The position numbers and the translations under genes were made by a program. Positions 39,123 to 48,911 of a stretch of DNA of 49,497 nt are shown here, piece after piece. How positions within the stretch are numbered: the first letter of the stretch is position 1; each line of letters opens with the position of its first letter. Source of the stretch: a virus; IMG/VR virus record IMGVR_UViG_3300020417_001503, positions 1-49,497 of that record; one strand, given 5' to 3'. A model generated the notes under the pieces. That model saw nothing but the letters and a program-made list of their open reading frames with translations, did no database searches and had not been told where the DNA came from.

Positions 39123-40652
39123 ATGCCAGCCATTATAACTGACCAAATCAGGGTGTTGAACGCATCTAACTTTGTCAGCGGAATCTCAACCACTGATAAC
39201 AGTTATTATGTTTTTATTGGCTTGCCGAACGCCACTGATGTTGCATCTGATTGGAACACCAACACCCCGTCGCCCATCGATAACTTTGATGAGCACGATA
39301 AGATCTATGATACGTTGATTTCTGCAAAGAAAATCAATTCGTCTGATGTCCTTCGAGTTATTCGTAAGAATAACTGGACGAGTGGTTCCATCTATGAGAT
39401 GTACCGTCACGACTACAGTATTGACAACCTGAGTCCTAATACTAGTTCTACTAGTCTCTATAATTCCAACTATTACATCATCAACTCGGACTTCCGGGTT
39501 TATGAGTGTATCTACAATGGTGCTGCACCATCAAACAGTGGTAAGGGGATTATTTCTCTCCAAGAACCTGTGCACACTGATCTCCAACCTCGTTTGGAAA
39601 GTGATGGATATATTTGGAAGTATCTGTATACAATCAAACCCAGCGACATTATCAAGTTTGATAGTGCTGACTACATTCCTGTCCCCCGCGACTGGGGAAC
39701 TAGCACGGATGTACAAGATGTTCGGAACGCTGCTGTTGACGGAAAGATTGAAGTCATTGTCATTGAGAACGTTGCTAGTGCATCATACCAATTCTCTGGT
39801 ACAAAGAATGGCGTCCCCATTCGTGGAGATGGTCAAGACGGCGTAGCGTCTGTCACTTTCGTCAATGGCAAACCTACCAATGTGCAGGTCACAAACGGGG
39901 GCACCGGGTACACTTTTGCAACTCTTGACCTCGATTCCGTCGTCAATGGTTCTGGTGCATCCTTCTCAGTAATCATTCCTCCTCCAGGTGGACATGGTGC
40001 TGACGTTTATCGTGAGTTGGGTTCTAACAAAGTTCTCGTTTATTCACGTATCGAGAACTCTGACGTTACCAATCCTGACTTCCCCACCGGTAACCAGTTT
40101 GCTCGTATCGGCGTTATCAAGAATCCTCTTGTTAGTGGTAGCACTAACCTGTTGGACGCCCCCACCGCATCAGGTCTTTACGGTATCCGTTTGACTGGTG
40201 CTGCCTCTACGACTATGGCGGTCCAGACTGACGGTGAGGTTTCTCAGACAGTAGGTGTTGGTTCTACTGCTATTGGTAAAATTATCGGTTACGACACTGT
40301 AACTCAGGTCCTACAGTATTGGCAAGATCGTAGTGTTGCCAATGGAGATGCAGCGTCCATGCATCAATACCGTCTAAATAGGTTTACGAAAACCCCTGGT
40401 ACAGGCGGATCTTTGAACGTTGTGGTCCAAACAACCACTGGCACAGAGACACTTGCTATCGATAGTGGGTTCACGGGAGTATCAACAACTGTGAACAACC
40501 GTACTTATTACTTCGGACAAACTTTCAATTCTGGTATTGCTTCTCCTGAAATCCAAAAGTATTCTGGCGACATTATCTACTTAGATAATCGTCCTGAAGT
40601 TACTAGAGCGACAAACCAAAGAGAAGATATCAAAATTATCTTAGAATTCTGA
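39123..40652 (+). CDS. 8: Baseplate wedge protein gp8
   Basis: 509 residues, longer than T4 gp8 (334). The N-terminus (NASNFVSGISTTDNSYYVFI) and the middle (RPLESDGYIWKYLY-like: LESDGYIWKYLYTIKPSD) follow gp8. The C-terminal YSGDIIYLDNRPEVTRATNQ plus EDIKIILEF matches the T4 gp8 end (SGEMIYMENRPPI...EEINILF). The insert between about 225 and 400 includes Gly-rich beta repeats (TNGGTGYTFATLDL). gp8 holds the wedge arms together. Stop is followed 4 nt later by the next ATG. Confidence 0.88.
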   Translation: MPAIITDQIRVLNASNFVSGISTTDNSYYVFIGLPNATDVASDWNTNTPSPIDNFDEHDKIYDTLISAKKINSSDVLRVIRKNNWTSGSIYEMYRHDYSIDNLSPNTSSTSLYNSNYYIINSDFRVYECIYNGAAPSNSGKGIISLQEPVHTDLQPRLESDGYIWKYLYTIKPSDIIKFDSADYIPVPRDWGTSTDVQDVRNAAVDGKIEVIVIENVASASYQFSGTKNGVPIRGDGQDGVASVTFVNGKPTNVQVTNGGTGYTFATLDLDSVVNGSGASFSVIIPPPGGHGADVYRELGSNKVLVYSRIENSDVTNPDFPTGNQFARIGVIKNPLVSGSTNLLDAPTASGLYGIRLTGAASTTMAVQTDGEVSQTVGVGSTAIGKIIGYDTVTQVLQYWQDRSVANGDAASMHQYRLNRFTKTPGTGGSLNVVVQTTTGTETLAIDSGFTGVSTTVNNRTYYFGQTFNSGIASPEIQKYSGDIIYLDNRPEVTRATNQREDIKIILEF

Positions 40653-40656
40653 TACG

Positions 40657-43600
40657 ATGCCACAGAACACCAACCTAAACGTCAGTCCATATTTTGACGA
40701 CTTTGATTCTGAAAAGAATTTCAACAAAGTTCTGTTCAAACCAGGATCTCCTGTCCAAGCGAGAGAACTAACAACTCTGCAATCTATCCTACAGGGACAG
40801 ATTGAGAAGTTTGGTAAACATATTTTCAAAGAGGGATCTGTTGTAATCCCTGGTAAGTTCAACTATGACTTTGACTACACGTATGTCAAAGTAGAGTCTA
40901 CGTTCTTTGGTGTTCCGGTAGAACTCTACTACGACAAACTGGTTGGTCTCCGTATCAAGGGCAAGACTTCAGGTGTCATTGCTCAGGTTGTTCTTGTTCT
41001 GTCGTCTGAAGAGTCTACTGATAACTGTACTACAATCTATCTGAAGTACGAGACCAATTCTGACGACCTCTCAACATCCACTATGTTGGATGGTGAGAAC
41101 TTGGTTACCCTGAGTGACTTCACTTATGGTGTGACGACTATTACTGAGGGTTCTGACTTCGCCACTGCTCTCAATTCTAACGCAACTGGTTCTGGTTCTG
41201 CGTTCACTCTGGTCCGTGGTGTCTTCTTTGCACGTGGTGCTTTCGTTGAAGTACCCACTCAGACCCTCCTGCTGGACCAGTACAACAACAAACCCTCCTT
41301 CCGGGTAGGATTCCAGGTAGTAGAGGAAATCATCACTGCTGTAGAGGATCCTACGCTGTATGACAATGCAGCAGGTTTCTCTAACTTTACTGCTCCGGGT
41401 GCTGATCGACTGAAGATCAGTCTTGCTCTGACCCGTAAGCGTCTGGATGACTTCAATGATGAGAACTTCATTGAACTTCTTCGCACAGATGAGGGTGAAG
41501 TCAAGCAGTTAGTTGACCGTACCGTCTATAGTGAGATTGCTAAGGAATTTGCTCGTCGTACGTTTGACGAGAGTGGCAACTACTATGTCAATAAGTTCGA
41601 CCTTGAAGCAAAAGAGTGTCTGAACGATCGCTATTCTAACTTTGGTCAATTCAGTCAAAACAGACTGACCGAAGATGGCAACAAACCATCTAAAGATTTG
41701 ATGTGTATCCGGATTGGTCCCGGTAAAGCATACGTTCAAGGTTTTGAAACACGAGTTATTGGTACTCGGTTCCTTGATGTCAAAAAACCTCGTACTACCA
41801 AGACTGTAACTGATCGTGCAATCCCGTTTGAGGCAGGTAATCGCCTCCGGGTCAACAACACTTTGAGTGCAGCCCAGATTTCTATTGCCGCGGCCAATAG
41901 CGATTTTGTTGATCTCCGTAGCGAGCGTCTTGATAGCAATAAATCAACCGCTTCCGGTGAAAGCATCGGTCGTGCTCGCGTCTACGATTATAAACTCCAG
42001 AACTCGGCCTACACTGATAATACTTCAGTTTTTGAACTCTTCCTGTTTGATATCGTCACCGACACTAAGGTGACTGTCAACCAAGCAATTACATTGAACG
42101 CACCTGCTCTGGTTGAGGGTGCTCGTTCTGGTGCTCGCGGTATGCTCCGTAGCAATACCACTAGTGACGAACTTATTCTCTGTGAAACTGCTGGTAAGTT
42201 CTTGGTCGATGAACCCATTCGTGTGAATGGAGAAGATCAAGGTCGTATCATCATCGAGGTGCGTGAGTATGGTATGGCAGATGTCAAGTCTGTCCGCTCT
42301 ACTGGTGGTGGTCGTACATTCGCTGCTGACACTGTTCTTGAGGAGCAGTTCAACTTCGGCGCACAAGAATTCTTCCTGACCTCTGGTGGTGCATTGACTT
42401 CCGGTTCTACTGGGTGGGCAAAACGCCTGAAAGTTGGTGACATCGTTGCTTATAACGTCTCTGGACAAAGCGATACTGTTTATAACCAGGTCTCTGCTGT
42501 TGCAGGATCTAATCAAAGTGCAACCTTGGTAGCAAGTGCTAATGCAGCAGTTGCTGGTGTTGCATATCATGATCTGCCCGGTAGTGGCACGATTACAATT
42601 ACTGGTCTGAAAGTCGTCTCCCCCAAACTGATTGGTTCTGACACTGGTTTCCTGTATGCGGAGATGCCCAACACTAATGTTGAAAGTGTTGATCTGACGA
42701 ATGCAGTGATTTCTACTCGTCAAGAACTGACAAGTCAATCCACTGATGGTAGTGGTCAGTTGACCCTGCCGTCACTGGTTGGTACTGACTTCGTATATTC
42801 TGCGTTCGACGAAGAACGTTATACTGTCATTTACAACAACGGTACCATTGAAGATCTGTCTGAAGACCAAGTTGTCTTCACTGGCGGCAGTAAGTCTGGT
42901 ACTATTTCTGGATTGACTGCTAGTCAGTCTGGAAACGTTGTTGTTCACGTCACAAAACAAAAAGGCAACGTGTCTTCTAAACTGAAGACACTGACAAAAG
43001 CTACCGCTTTGACGGTAGACGGTTCAAGTAACTCTAGCAGTGCAGGTCTTGCCGATGGTCTTACCGCTAACTCCATCTACGGAAAACGAGTCCAAGATAG
43101 GGAAATCTCACTTGACTACCCTGATATTGTTCAGGTTCATGCTGTATTTGAGTCTTCTGGGTCTGGCGATCCAACTATACCATCCATAACTCTTTCATCT
43201 TTCACTGGACCCAACAACGACAACAGTGACCTCATCCTGGGTGAGGTTGGTATTGGTCAATCCTCTGGTTGTGCCGCTTATATTCTTGCCCGTAGTGGCA
43301 GCACTGCGATTGAAATTTGCACGAAGAACTCCCGCAACTTTATTGAGACTGAGGAGATCTTGTTTGAGACCAGTGGTGTCAAAGCAAATGTTTCTGTTAT
43401 CACTCCTGGCGATCCTAACATCCGCAAGAACTTTGTTCTGGACAATGGTCAGCGTGATGAATATTATGACTTCGGACGTTTGGTTCGTAAGCAAAATGCA
43501 GGTGAACCTCAAGGTCGTTTGAAGATTTACTTCGATCACTATGAGGTCAATGCTCAAGATGCTGGTGATGTTGTTACTGCATCTAGTTACGAGAAAGCAG

Positions 43601-46600
43601 AGTATGACAGGATCCCCGCATACGGCAATATCCGTAACAGTGACATCATTGACTTGCGTCCTAGGGTAGCACCTTACTCCGGTAGTCGTTCTCCCTTTGA
43701 ATTTGACTCTCGTAGTTTTGCCTCTGGAGGACAGTCTGTCCCCAATGTTCTTGAGTCTAACGAGAACATTCTCTTCAACTATAGCTACTATCAGGGAAGG
43801 AAAGATCGCCTGTATCTCAACCCCGATAACTCCTTCAATATTGTAGAAGGTATTCCTTCCGACAACCCAGTTCTCCCCGATGTCGTGGGTGGTGCTTTTG
43901 AACTGGCAACTATTGAATACGCCCCATACATTTACGATGCTCGTCTAGAGACTACTATCCGGTTCAAGGCAAACCGTCGATATACCATGAAGGATATCGG
44001 CAAACTGGAGAATCGTATTGAAGATCTTGAAGAGATCACATCACTGTCTCTCCTAGAAGCTAAGACCGAAAGTCTGACTATCAAGGATCCTGATACTGGT
44101 CTTGATCGTTTCAAGAATGGTTTTGTTGTTGATCCATTCAACTCATTTGATGTTGCAGACAAGACGCAGACAGAAATCAAATATGAAATTGATGGTGGCA
44201 AACTGACACCTAAGAAGACACGTGACTCTATCGATCTCTTGATCGGTTCTAACAGTGTTGTTGGTCTGACTGGTGCTCCAGATCCTACTGTGGATCCCCG
44301 TTTTGCCGAAGACCTTGGTTCACCTAACATCCAGAAGACTGGAGACATGGTGACTCTTGCATACGAGGAAGTTGAAGATCGTAACCAACCCTACGCTACC
44401 CGTTTGGAGAGTGTCAACCCCTACATGTACCGTGACTGGAACGGTGTGCTTCAATTGGTTCCCGATTCTGATGTGTATGTCGATCGTGTCCAACAGACTA
44501 TCACTGAGGGTGAAGGATTTGCAAACGACTTCATCTCTGAGACTGAACCAGTTCCGTTCATGCGTGAGCAGAACATCGAGTTCAATGCGACTGTTCTGAA
44601 ACCCCACACTCGTCACTATTCATATTGGTCTGGCACCGATATGATTGATGATAACTTCTACACTATTCCTAAACTGATTGAGGTTACTCCTCAAAGTGGA
44701 TCCTTCCAGACTGGTGAGACCGTCATCGGTTACATGTTCACAATGCAGAATGCTACTACTTCTGCTGACATCCGTTTCCGACTGGCAGCACCTAACCACA
44801 AGGCAGGTCCTTTCGCCAACCCACAAATCACTTACGGTGACAACCCATACTCCTCTACGGTTGGATTGTCTTCTTCTTACTCAGAGACAACAACTGTTTT
44901 GAACGTTGATTGTTCGTCCCTGAACCAAAAGTCCGACTCTAACTTCTTCGGAGTCCTGACTCCGGGCATGCTTCTGGTTGGTGAAACTAGTGGCGCACAA
45001 GCAACGGTCAATGACATCCGTCTGGTGTCTGACTCTACTGGTTGTGTTCAAGGTTGCTATTACATTCCCCCGAACACTTTCCAAGACGGAGAGAATACTT
45101 CCCAGTTAGTTGAGATCAAACCAGAAGATCAAATCCCTGGTAAGAACTTCAGTAACGCTACACAGAACTTCTTCTCTGAAGGATTTGAAATTACAGAGAC
45201 TACTGTTATCCGCACGGAACCTGCTCTTCCCGAACCGGTTGTTATCAACGTCACGAACGTTGTGAACAACGTCACCAATGTTATCCAACCGCCGCCGGAG
45301 CAAGATAACAATGACGATCCCCTGGCACAGTCCTTTGAAGTTACCGATGATCCTGGTATCTTCATGACCTCTGTTGACATGTTCTTCCAGAGCAAGGCAG
45401 CAGAAGTTCCCCTCAAGGTCCGTATCGTTCCTCTGGAGAATGGTTATCCATCTGCCAAGGTGATGAAGAACAGTGAAGTGTTCTTGAACCCAGACCAGGT
45501 GTCGATTTCTAACGACGGAACTGTACCGACAAACTTCCGTTTCCGTGCTCCGGTGTATCTGCCCAAAGGCAACTATGCCTTCTACCTGGGTTCAGCATCT
45601 GGCGATTACGATGCCTGGATTTCTCAAGTTGGCGAAGCAGACATTACTACTGCTGATCTGAGTCAGTTCCAGCAAGTCATTGTCGCTAAGCAACCGTCTC
45701 AAGGTTCTCTGTTCAAAGCACAGAGCAACTTCACCTGGACTGCATCTCAGTTGGAAGACTTGAAGTATAGGTCCTACAAAGCAAAGTTCATCACAGAACC
45801 CGGTACAGTGCGTCTGTACAACCCTCAGTTGAACTTGCTCAACCAACGTAACAAGTTGCCGGATAATCCGATTGAGACCTTCTCCAAGCGCGTGTACGTG
45901 GGTCTGGCGTCGGGTACTGATAGTCCCCATATCCTTGAGGGTGTGGTTGTTTCTCAAGAGAACAATACTACTGCCCGTGGCACGATTGCCTCACGTTTGT
46001 CTCACCTCAGTCAGGCAGCAAACACTCTGGCCATCACCAACGCTGGTACCGACTATGAAGATGGTACCTATAACACAGTGAACTTTATCACCTCCACTGG
46101 TCGGGGTCAAAACGCAGTTGGTGTTGTGACCGTCTCTAGTGGCAGTATTACTGGTGCAACTGTCAAACTTGATAACACAGGCGAAGGTTACTCTGTTGGT
46201 GATACCCTGACTGCTAACCTGGGAACAAAGGGACTTGGTAAGAATTTGGTACTGACTGTTGGCGTTACTACCAGCACTAGTGCACTTGTACTGACTAACG
46301 TCTCTGGTGCCGATTTCAATACCACTGACTCTATCTCCTACATCCCTGCTGTTGGTCCCCAAGCAGGTATTGCATCTGTCCAAACTAACATCATTCCTAA
46401 GGTTGTTACTGTCAACTCTGATCAGTACGATGGTCGCCACTTCAAGGTCAACCATCCTAATCATGGTAACCACTCCAACAACTCTGTAGTCAGTCTGACT
46501 GGTGTTGGTGGTGATAGCGTCCCAACCCGTCTGACTGTTGGTTATGCCGCAAGTCTGACCTCTGTGGTCAGTGTTGCAAGTACCATCGGATTCAACTTCT

Positions 46601-47730
46601 TTGAGGGTGCACAAGTTACTGCAAGCAATCCTGGATTTGCCAAGATTGGTGACGAAGTTATCTCCTACACCAGCGTTGGTACAAATGCACTCTCAGGAAC
46701 TATCACCCGTTCTGTTGACGATACCATCGCTATTGATCACGCTATTGACACTCCGATTCAAAAGTACGAACTCTCTGGAATGTCCCTCCGCAAGATCAAT
46801 ACCGATCATGACCTGATTGATGTTACCAACAACATCGAAGGTAAGATTGCTCTTGATAGTTATTTCGTAAAAGTTGGTGGTGGTGTTCTGTTCGCCAAAG
46901 ATAAAGTTGGTGGTGGTGACGGTGCACGTGGTTCTAGTAACATCGTGTTCGATACCGTCAATCCTAACATTGCCCACAGCACACCTATTGGAACCAAACT
47001 GACTGGTAAGATTCGTACCACCAGTGGAACCAGTGTTGATGGTAATGAGACTTCTTTCTCCGACCAAGGATTTGAGGACATCTCCCTCTTTGGTCGTACT
47101 CAGTTGAACTCTACTCGTATCATTGCTTCTCGCAAAAACGAGCAGGCAAAGTCTTCTATCCTTGCCCTGCCTGGTGCTAAATCGTTCACCTTTGAGGGAA
47201 CTCTCAGCACCGACAATGAGAACGTGTCACCTGTCATTGACGTGTTCAAGAGTTCTATTCTTACTGAGTCTAACCGAATCAACAAACCCATCGATAACTT
47301 CCTGACAGACCGTCGTTCTAACGTTATTGACGATCCTCATAGCATGATCTATCAGACTAAGGAAATTGGTCTTGAGAATCCTTCTACATCGCTGAAAGTT
47401 CTCTTTGCTGCTAACCGTCCTGCTGAATGTGAGATGCGTGTCTTCTATCGCCTCAAGCGGGAAGACTCTTCCGAGTTCGATCAGGTTTTTGAACCTATGC
47501 CTGGATTCAATAACTTGGATGCATCTGGTGACGTTATCAACGAAAACAACAACAGCGGTTTGCCAGATAGAAACATTTCGCCAAGTTTGACAAACTCGTT
47601 CAACGAGTATGAGTACACTGCTGATGACCTGCCACAGTTTACTTCCTTCCAAGTCAAGGTTGTATTCAACTCTAGCACTCAGTCTGAGGCACCAGAACTG
47701 CTCGACTTCCGTACCATTGCTGTCGCATAA
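40657..47730 (+). CDS. Giant tail/baseplate structural protein with DUF4815-like N-terminus
   Basis: 2357 residues. The N-terminus (YFDDFDSEKNFNKVLFKPGS, QARELTTLQSILQGQIEKFG) matches DUF4815, found at the start of large phage tail proteins. Around residue 1535 an NVTNVVNNVTNVIQPPP linker precedes DPLAQSFEVTDDPGIFMTSV and FRFRAPVYLPKGNYAFYLGS, a receptor-facing beta module known from many giant tail proteins. Later parts repeat Gly/Thr-rich beta motifs (AITNAGTDYEDGTY). Starts 4 nt after gp8. Its place suggests the outer baseplate or fibre-carrying rim, possibly the gp10 zone, but a T4 homologue cannot be named. Confidence 0.78.
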   Translation: MPQNTNLNVSPYFDDFDSEKNFNKVLFKPGSPVQARELTTLQSILQGQIEKFGKHIFKEGSVVIPGKFNYDFDYTYVKVESTFFGVPVELYYDKLVGLRIKGKTSGVIAQVVLVLSSEESTDNCTTIYLKYETNSDDLSTSTMLDGENLVTLSDFTYGVTTITEGSDFATALNSNATGSGSAFTLVRGVFFARGAFVEVPTQTLLLDQYNNKPSFRVGFQVVEEIITAVEDPTLYDNAAGFSNFTAPGADRLKISLALTRKRLDDFNDENFIELLRTDEGEVKQLVDRTVYSEIAKEFARRTFDESGNYYVNKFDLEAKECLNDRYSNFGQFSQNRLTEDGNKPSKDLMCIRIGPGKAYVQGFETRVIGTRFLDVKKPRTTKTVTDRAIPFEAGNRLRVNNTLSAAQISIAAANSDFVDLRSERLDSNKSTASGESIGRARVYDYKLQNSAYTDNTSVFELFLFDIVTDTKVTVNQAITLNAPALVEGARSGARGMLRSNTTSDELILCETAGKFLVDEPIRVNGEDQGRIIIEVREYGMADVKSVRSTGGGRTFAADTVLEEQFNFGAQEFFLTSGGALTSGSTGWAKRLKVGDIVAYNVSGQSDTVYNQVSAVAGSNQSATLVASANAAVAGVAYHDLPGSGTITITGLKVVSPKLIGSDTGFLYAEMPNTNVESVDLTNAVISTRQELTSQSTDGSGQLTLPSLVGTDFVYSAFDEERYTVIYNNGTIEDLSEDQVVFTGGSKSGTISGLTASQSGNVVVHVTKQKGNVSSKLKTLTKATALTVDGSSNSSSAGLADGLTANSIYGKRVQDREISLDYPDIVQVHAVFESSGSGDPTIPSITLSSFTGPNNDNSDLILGEVGIGQSSGCAAYILARSGSTAIEICTKNSRNFIETEEILFETSGVKANVSVITPGDPNIRKNFVLDNGQRDEYYDFGRLVRKQNAGEPQGRLKIYFDHYEVNAQDAGDVVTASSYEKAEYDRIPAYGNIRNSDIIDLRPRVAPYSGSRSPFEFDSRSFASGGQSVPNVLESNENILFNYSYYQGRKDRLYLNPDNSFNIVEGIPSDNPVLPDVVGGAFELATIEYAPYIYDARLETTIRFKANRRYTMKDIGKLENRIEDLEEITSLSLLEAKTESLTIKDPDTGLDRFKNGFVVDPFNSFDVADKTQTEIKYEIDGGKLTPKKTRDSIDLLIGSNSVVGLTGAPDPTVDPRFAEDLGSPNIQKTGDMVTLAYEEVEDRNQPYATRLESVNPYMYRDWNGVLQLVPDSDVYVDRVQQTITEGEGFANDFISETEPVPFMREQNIEFNATVLKPHTRHYSYWSGTDMIDDNFYTIPKLIEVTPQSGSFQTGETVIGYMFTMQNATTSADIRFRLAAPNHKAGPFANPQITYGDNPYSSTVGLSSSYSETTTVLNVDCSSLNQKSDSNFFGVLTPGMLLVGETSGAQATVNDIRLVSDSTGCVQGCYYIPPNTFQDGENTSQLVEIKPEDQIPGKNFSNATQNFFSEGFEITETTVIRTEPALPEPVVINVTNVVNNVTNVIQPPPEQDNNDDPLAQSFEVTDDPGIFMTSVDMFFQSKAAEVPLKVRIVPLENGYPSAKVMKNSEVFLNPDQVSISNDGTVPTNFRFRAPVYLPKGNYAFYLGSASGDYDAWISQVGEADITTADLSQFQQVIVAKQPSQGSLFKAQSNFTWTASQLEDLKYRSYKAKFITEPGTVRLYNPQLNLLNQRNKLPDNPIETFSKRVYVGLASGTDSPHILEGVVVSQENNTTARGTIASRLSHLSQAANTLAITNAGTDYEDGTYNTVNFITSTGRGQNAVGVVTVSSGSITGATVKLDNTGEGYSVGDTLTANLGTKGLGKNLVLTVGVTTSTSALVLTNVSGADFNTTDSISYIPAVGPQAGIASVQTNIIPKVVTVNSDQYDGRHFKVNHPNHGNHSNNSVVSLTGVGGDSVPTRLTVGYAASLTSVVSVASTIGFNFFEGAQVTASNPGFAKIGDEVISYTSVGTNALSGTITRSVDDTIAIDHAIDTPIQKYELSGMSLRKINTDHDLIDVTNNIEGKIALDSYFVKVGGGVLFAKDKVGGGDGARGSSNIVFDTVNPNIAHSTPIGTKLTGKIRTTSGTSVDGNETSFSDQGFEDISLFGRTQLNSTRIIASRKNEQAKSSILALPGAKSFTFEGTLSTDNENVSPVIDVFKSSILTESNRINKPIDNFLTDRRSNVIDDPHSMIYQTKEIGLENPSTSLKVLFAANRPAECEMRVFYRLKREDSSEFDQVFEPMPGFNNLDASGDVINENNNSGLPDRNISPSLTNSFNEYEYTADDLPQFTSFQVKVVFNSSTQSEAPELLDFRTIAVA

Positions 47731-47870
47731 TGAGAAACAAAGAAGATCGAAAGATCGCTAAAAAGATCTTGAAGATTGCCAAAAAGCATCCCGAGATGTA
47801 TACCCCAGCAGAACTTTCCTATGCTAGGATGATCAAACGTATCAATAAAAAGAGACCGTTAGACGAATGA
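47730..47870 (+). CDS. Small basic protein (46 aa)
   Basis: 46 residues (MRNKEDRKIAKKILKIAKKH), very Lys/Arg-rich and helical, suggesting nucleic-acid or protein binding. The ATG overlaps the preceding TAA by one base; the stop overlaps the ATG of a 30-residue frame. No family recognised. Confidence 0.55.
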   Translation: MRNKEDRKIAKKILKIAKKHPEMYTPAELSYARMIKRINKKRPLDE

Positions 47871-47959
47871 GTTGGGGATTTTTATGGGAGTTGCTGTATG
47901 AAAGCGAAGAGAGCGAAAGTGGAGGATCATCCTCATCTAGAGAGGGATCTGACGACTAG
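47867..47959 (+). CDS. Possible 30-aa peptide
   Basis: MSWGFLWELLYESEESESGG and an Ser/Asp tail. The start overlaps the previous stop (ATGA), which favours translation, but it overlaps most of the start of the next gene. Low confidence. Confidence 0.3.
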   Translation: MSWGFLWELLYESEESESGGSSSSREGSDD

Positions 47960-48104
47960 TGCGGTGGTGTCAACTGACACCACAGGATACAAAAAATATA
48001 TTGCCGATCGCGATTCCCGACGATTGCAGAACAGTAGAATCAGTGATCTGGAAGACGAGATCAAGGAACTCAAAGATCTGATTCGCAATCATTTGAATAA
48101 ATAA
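47898..48104 (+). CDS. Small coiled-coil protein (68 aa)
   Basis: 68 residues; GGGAG lies 8 nt before ATG 47898. The C-terminal half (SRISDLEDEIKELKDLIRNH) has heptads and should form a coiled coil; the first half is polar. Such short coiled coils can be structural in tails. Followed by an AATAAATA late box inside the stop region. Confidence 0.6.
   Translation: MKAKRAKVEDHPHLERDLTTSAVVSTDTTGYKKYIADRDSRRLQNSRISDLEDEIKELKDLIRNHLNK
48096..48103 (+). promoter_or_regulatory. Late promoter box (AATAAATA)
   Basis: AATAAATA lies 24 nt before ATG 48127 and overlaps the previous stop. The position is like the box before gp8. Confidence 0.55.
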
Positions 48105-48126
48105 TACAGTGACATTCTAGGCAGAG

Positions 48127-48468
48127 ATGGCAGTACCAGTTGTAAATATTCAAATTGAACAGGGTACTGACTTCACTGCTACCTATTCAGTAACAGCAGC
48201 CACTGGATTACCTCTAAATCTGACAAATCACAGCATCACCGCAAGGATGAGCAAGCACTCAGGTGTTGATGCTGGTTTTATTGGTTTTGGAGTAACTTTT
48301 GGTGCAGCGCCAACCGAAGGTAAAATTACTATTACTCTAACAAACTCTCAAACCGGTATCATTACCGCCGGTCGTTATAATTACGATGTCTTGGTCACGA
48401 ATGATGTTACTAGTAAAGTAACAAAGGTCATTCAAGGTCAGTCACAAGTCAATGGGACGATTGCATGA
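48127..48468 (+). CDS. Small beta-rich tail protein (113 aa)
   Basis: 113 residues. IEQGTDFTATYSVTAATGLP, then ITARMSKHSG and GRYNYDVLVTNDVTSKVTKV read as an immunoglobulin-like or BppU-type beta domain found in baseplate upper proteins. No catalytic motif. The stop overlaps the next ATG (GCATGA). Placed between giant tail proteins and the fibre gene, it is probably a fibre or baseplate adaptor. Confidence 0.6.
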   Translation: MAVPVVNIQIEQGTDFTATYSVTAATGLPLNLTNHSITARMSKHSGVDAGFIGFGVTFGAAPTEGKITITLTNSQTGIITAGRYNYDVLVTNDVTSKVTKVIQGQSQVNGTIA

Positions 48469-48839
48469 AAGTACAATTAGAGAATAATCAGTTTTCAGTT
48501 CGCCTTGTTTCTCCAGGACAATCTGAAAATTTTACTGTAAATTTGCAAGGAGCAGGTGGTTCTGCCGGAGGAGGAAGCGACGTGGATCGACTGACACAAC
48601 TTACGGATGTGAATACATCCAATCTTACAAGTGCAGATCAAAACAGATTTGTTTTGATTTATGATGCATCATCATCTTCTTTCAAATTTGTAAACCCTGA
48701 TGAAGTAGTCGATGCTGCAACTGGAGCATCTACTGTTCCTGGCGGTGCTCCCCCAAGTGGTGGCATATCCAGCGAAGCACTTCAATACTTGGATGACGCC
48801 CTGGATGATCGTATCGATCTTGACGCAGGGTCGTTTTAG
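48465..48839 (+). CDS. Small tail protein with Gly-rich linker (124 aa)
   Basis: 124 residues, start overlapping the previous stop. A beta N-terminus (FSVRLVSPGQSENFTVNLQG) is followed by a GGSAGGGS linker and a fibre-like section (LTQLTDVNTSNLTSADQNRF, FVLIYDASSSSFKFV). The last part is acidic helix (LQYLDDALDDRIDLD). It looks like a fibre-attachment protein. A TAG stop precedes a late box. Confidence 0.62.
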   Translation: MKVQLENNQFSVRLVSPGQSENFTVNLQGAGGSAGGGSDVDRLTQLTDVNTSNLTSADQNRFVLIYDASSSSFKFVNPDEVVDAATGASTVPGGAPPSGGISSEALQYLDDALDDRIDLDAGSF

Positions 48840-48840
48840 A

Positions 48841-48848
48841 AATAAATA
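48841..48848 (+). promoter_or_regulatory. Late promoter box (AATAAATA)
   Basis: AATAAATA two bases after the previous stop, 64 nt before ATG 48912 of the fibre gene. Confidence 0.5.
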
Positions 48849-48911
48849 TTACTATAAAAATCTTTATTATTTGCAGTGACTAATGGCATAACAATTACTG
48901 AATAGTAAAAA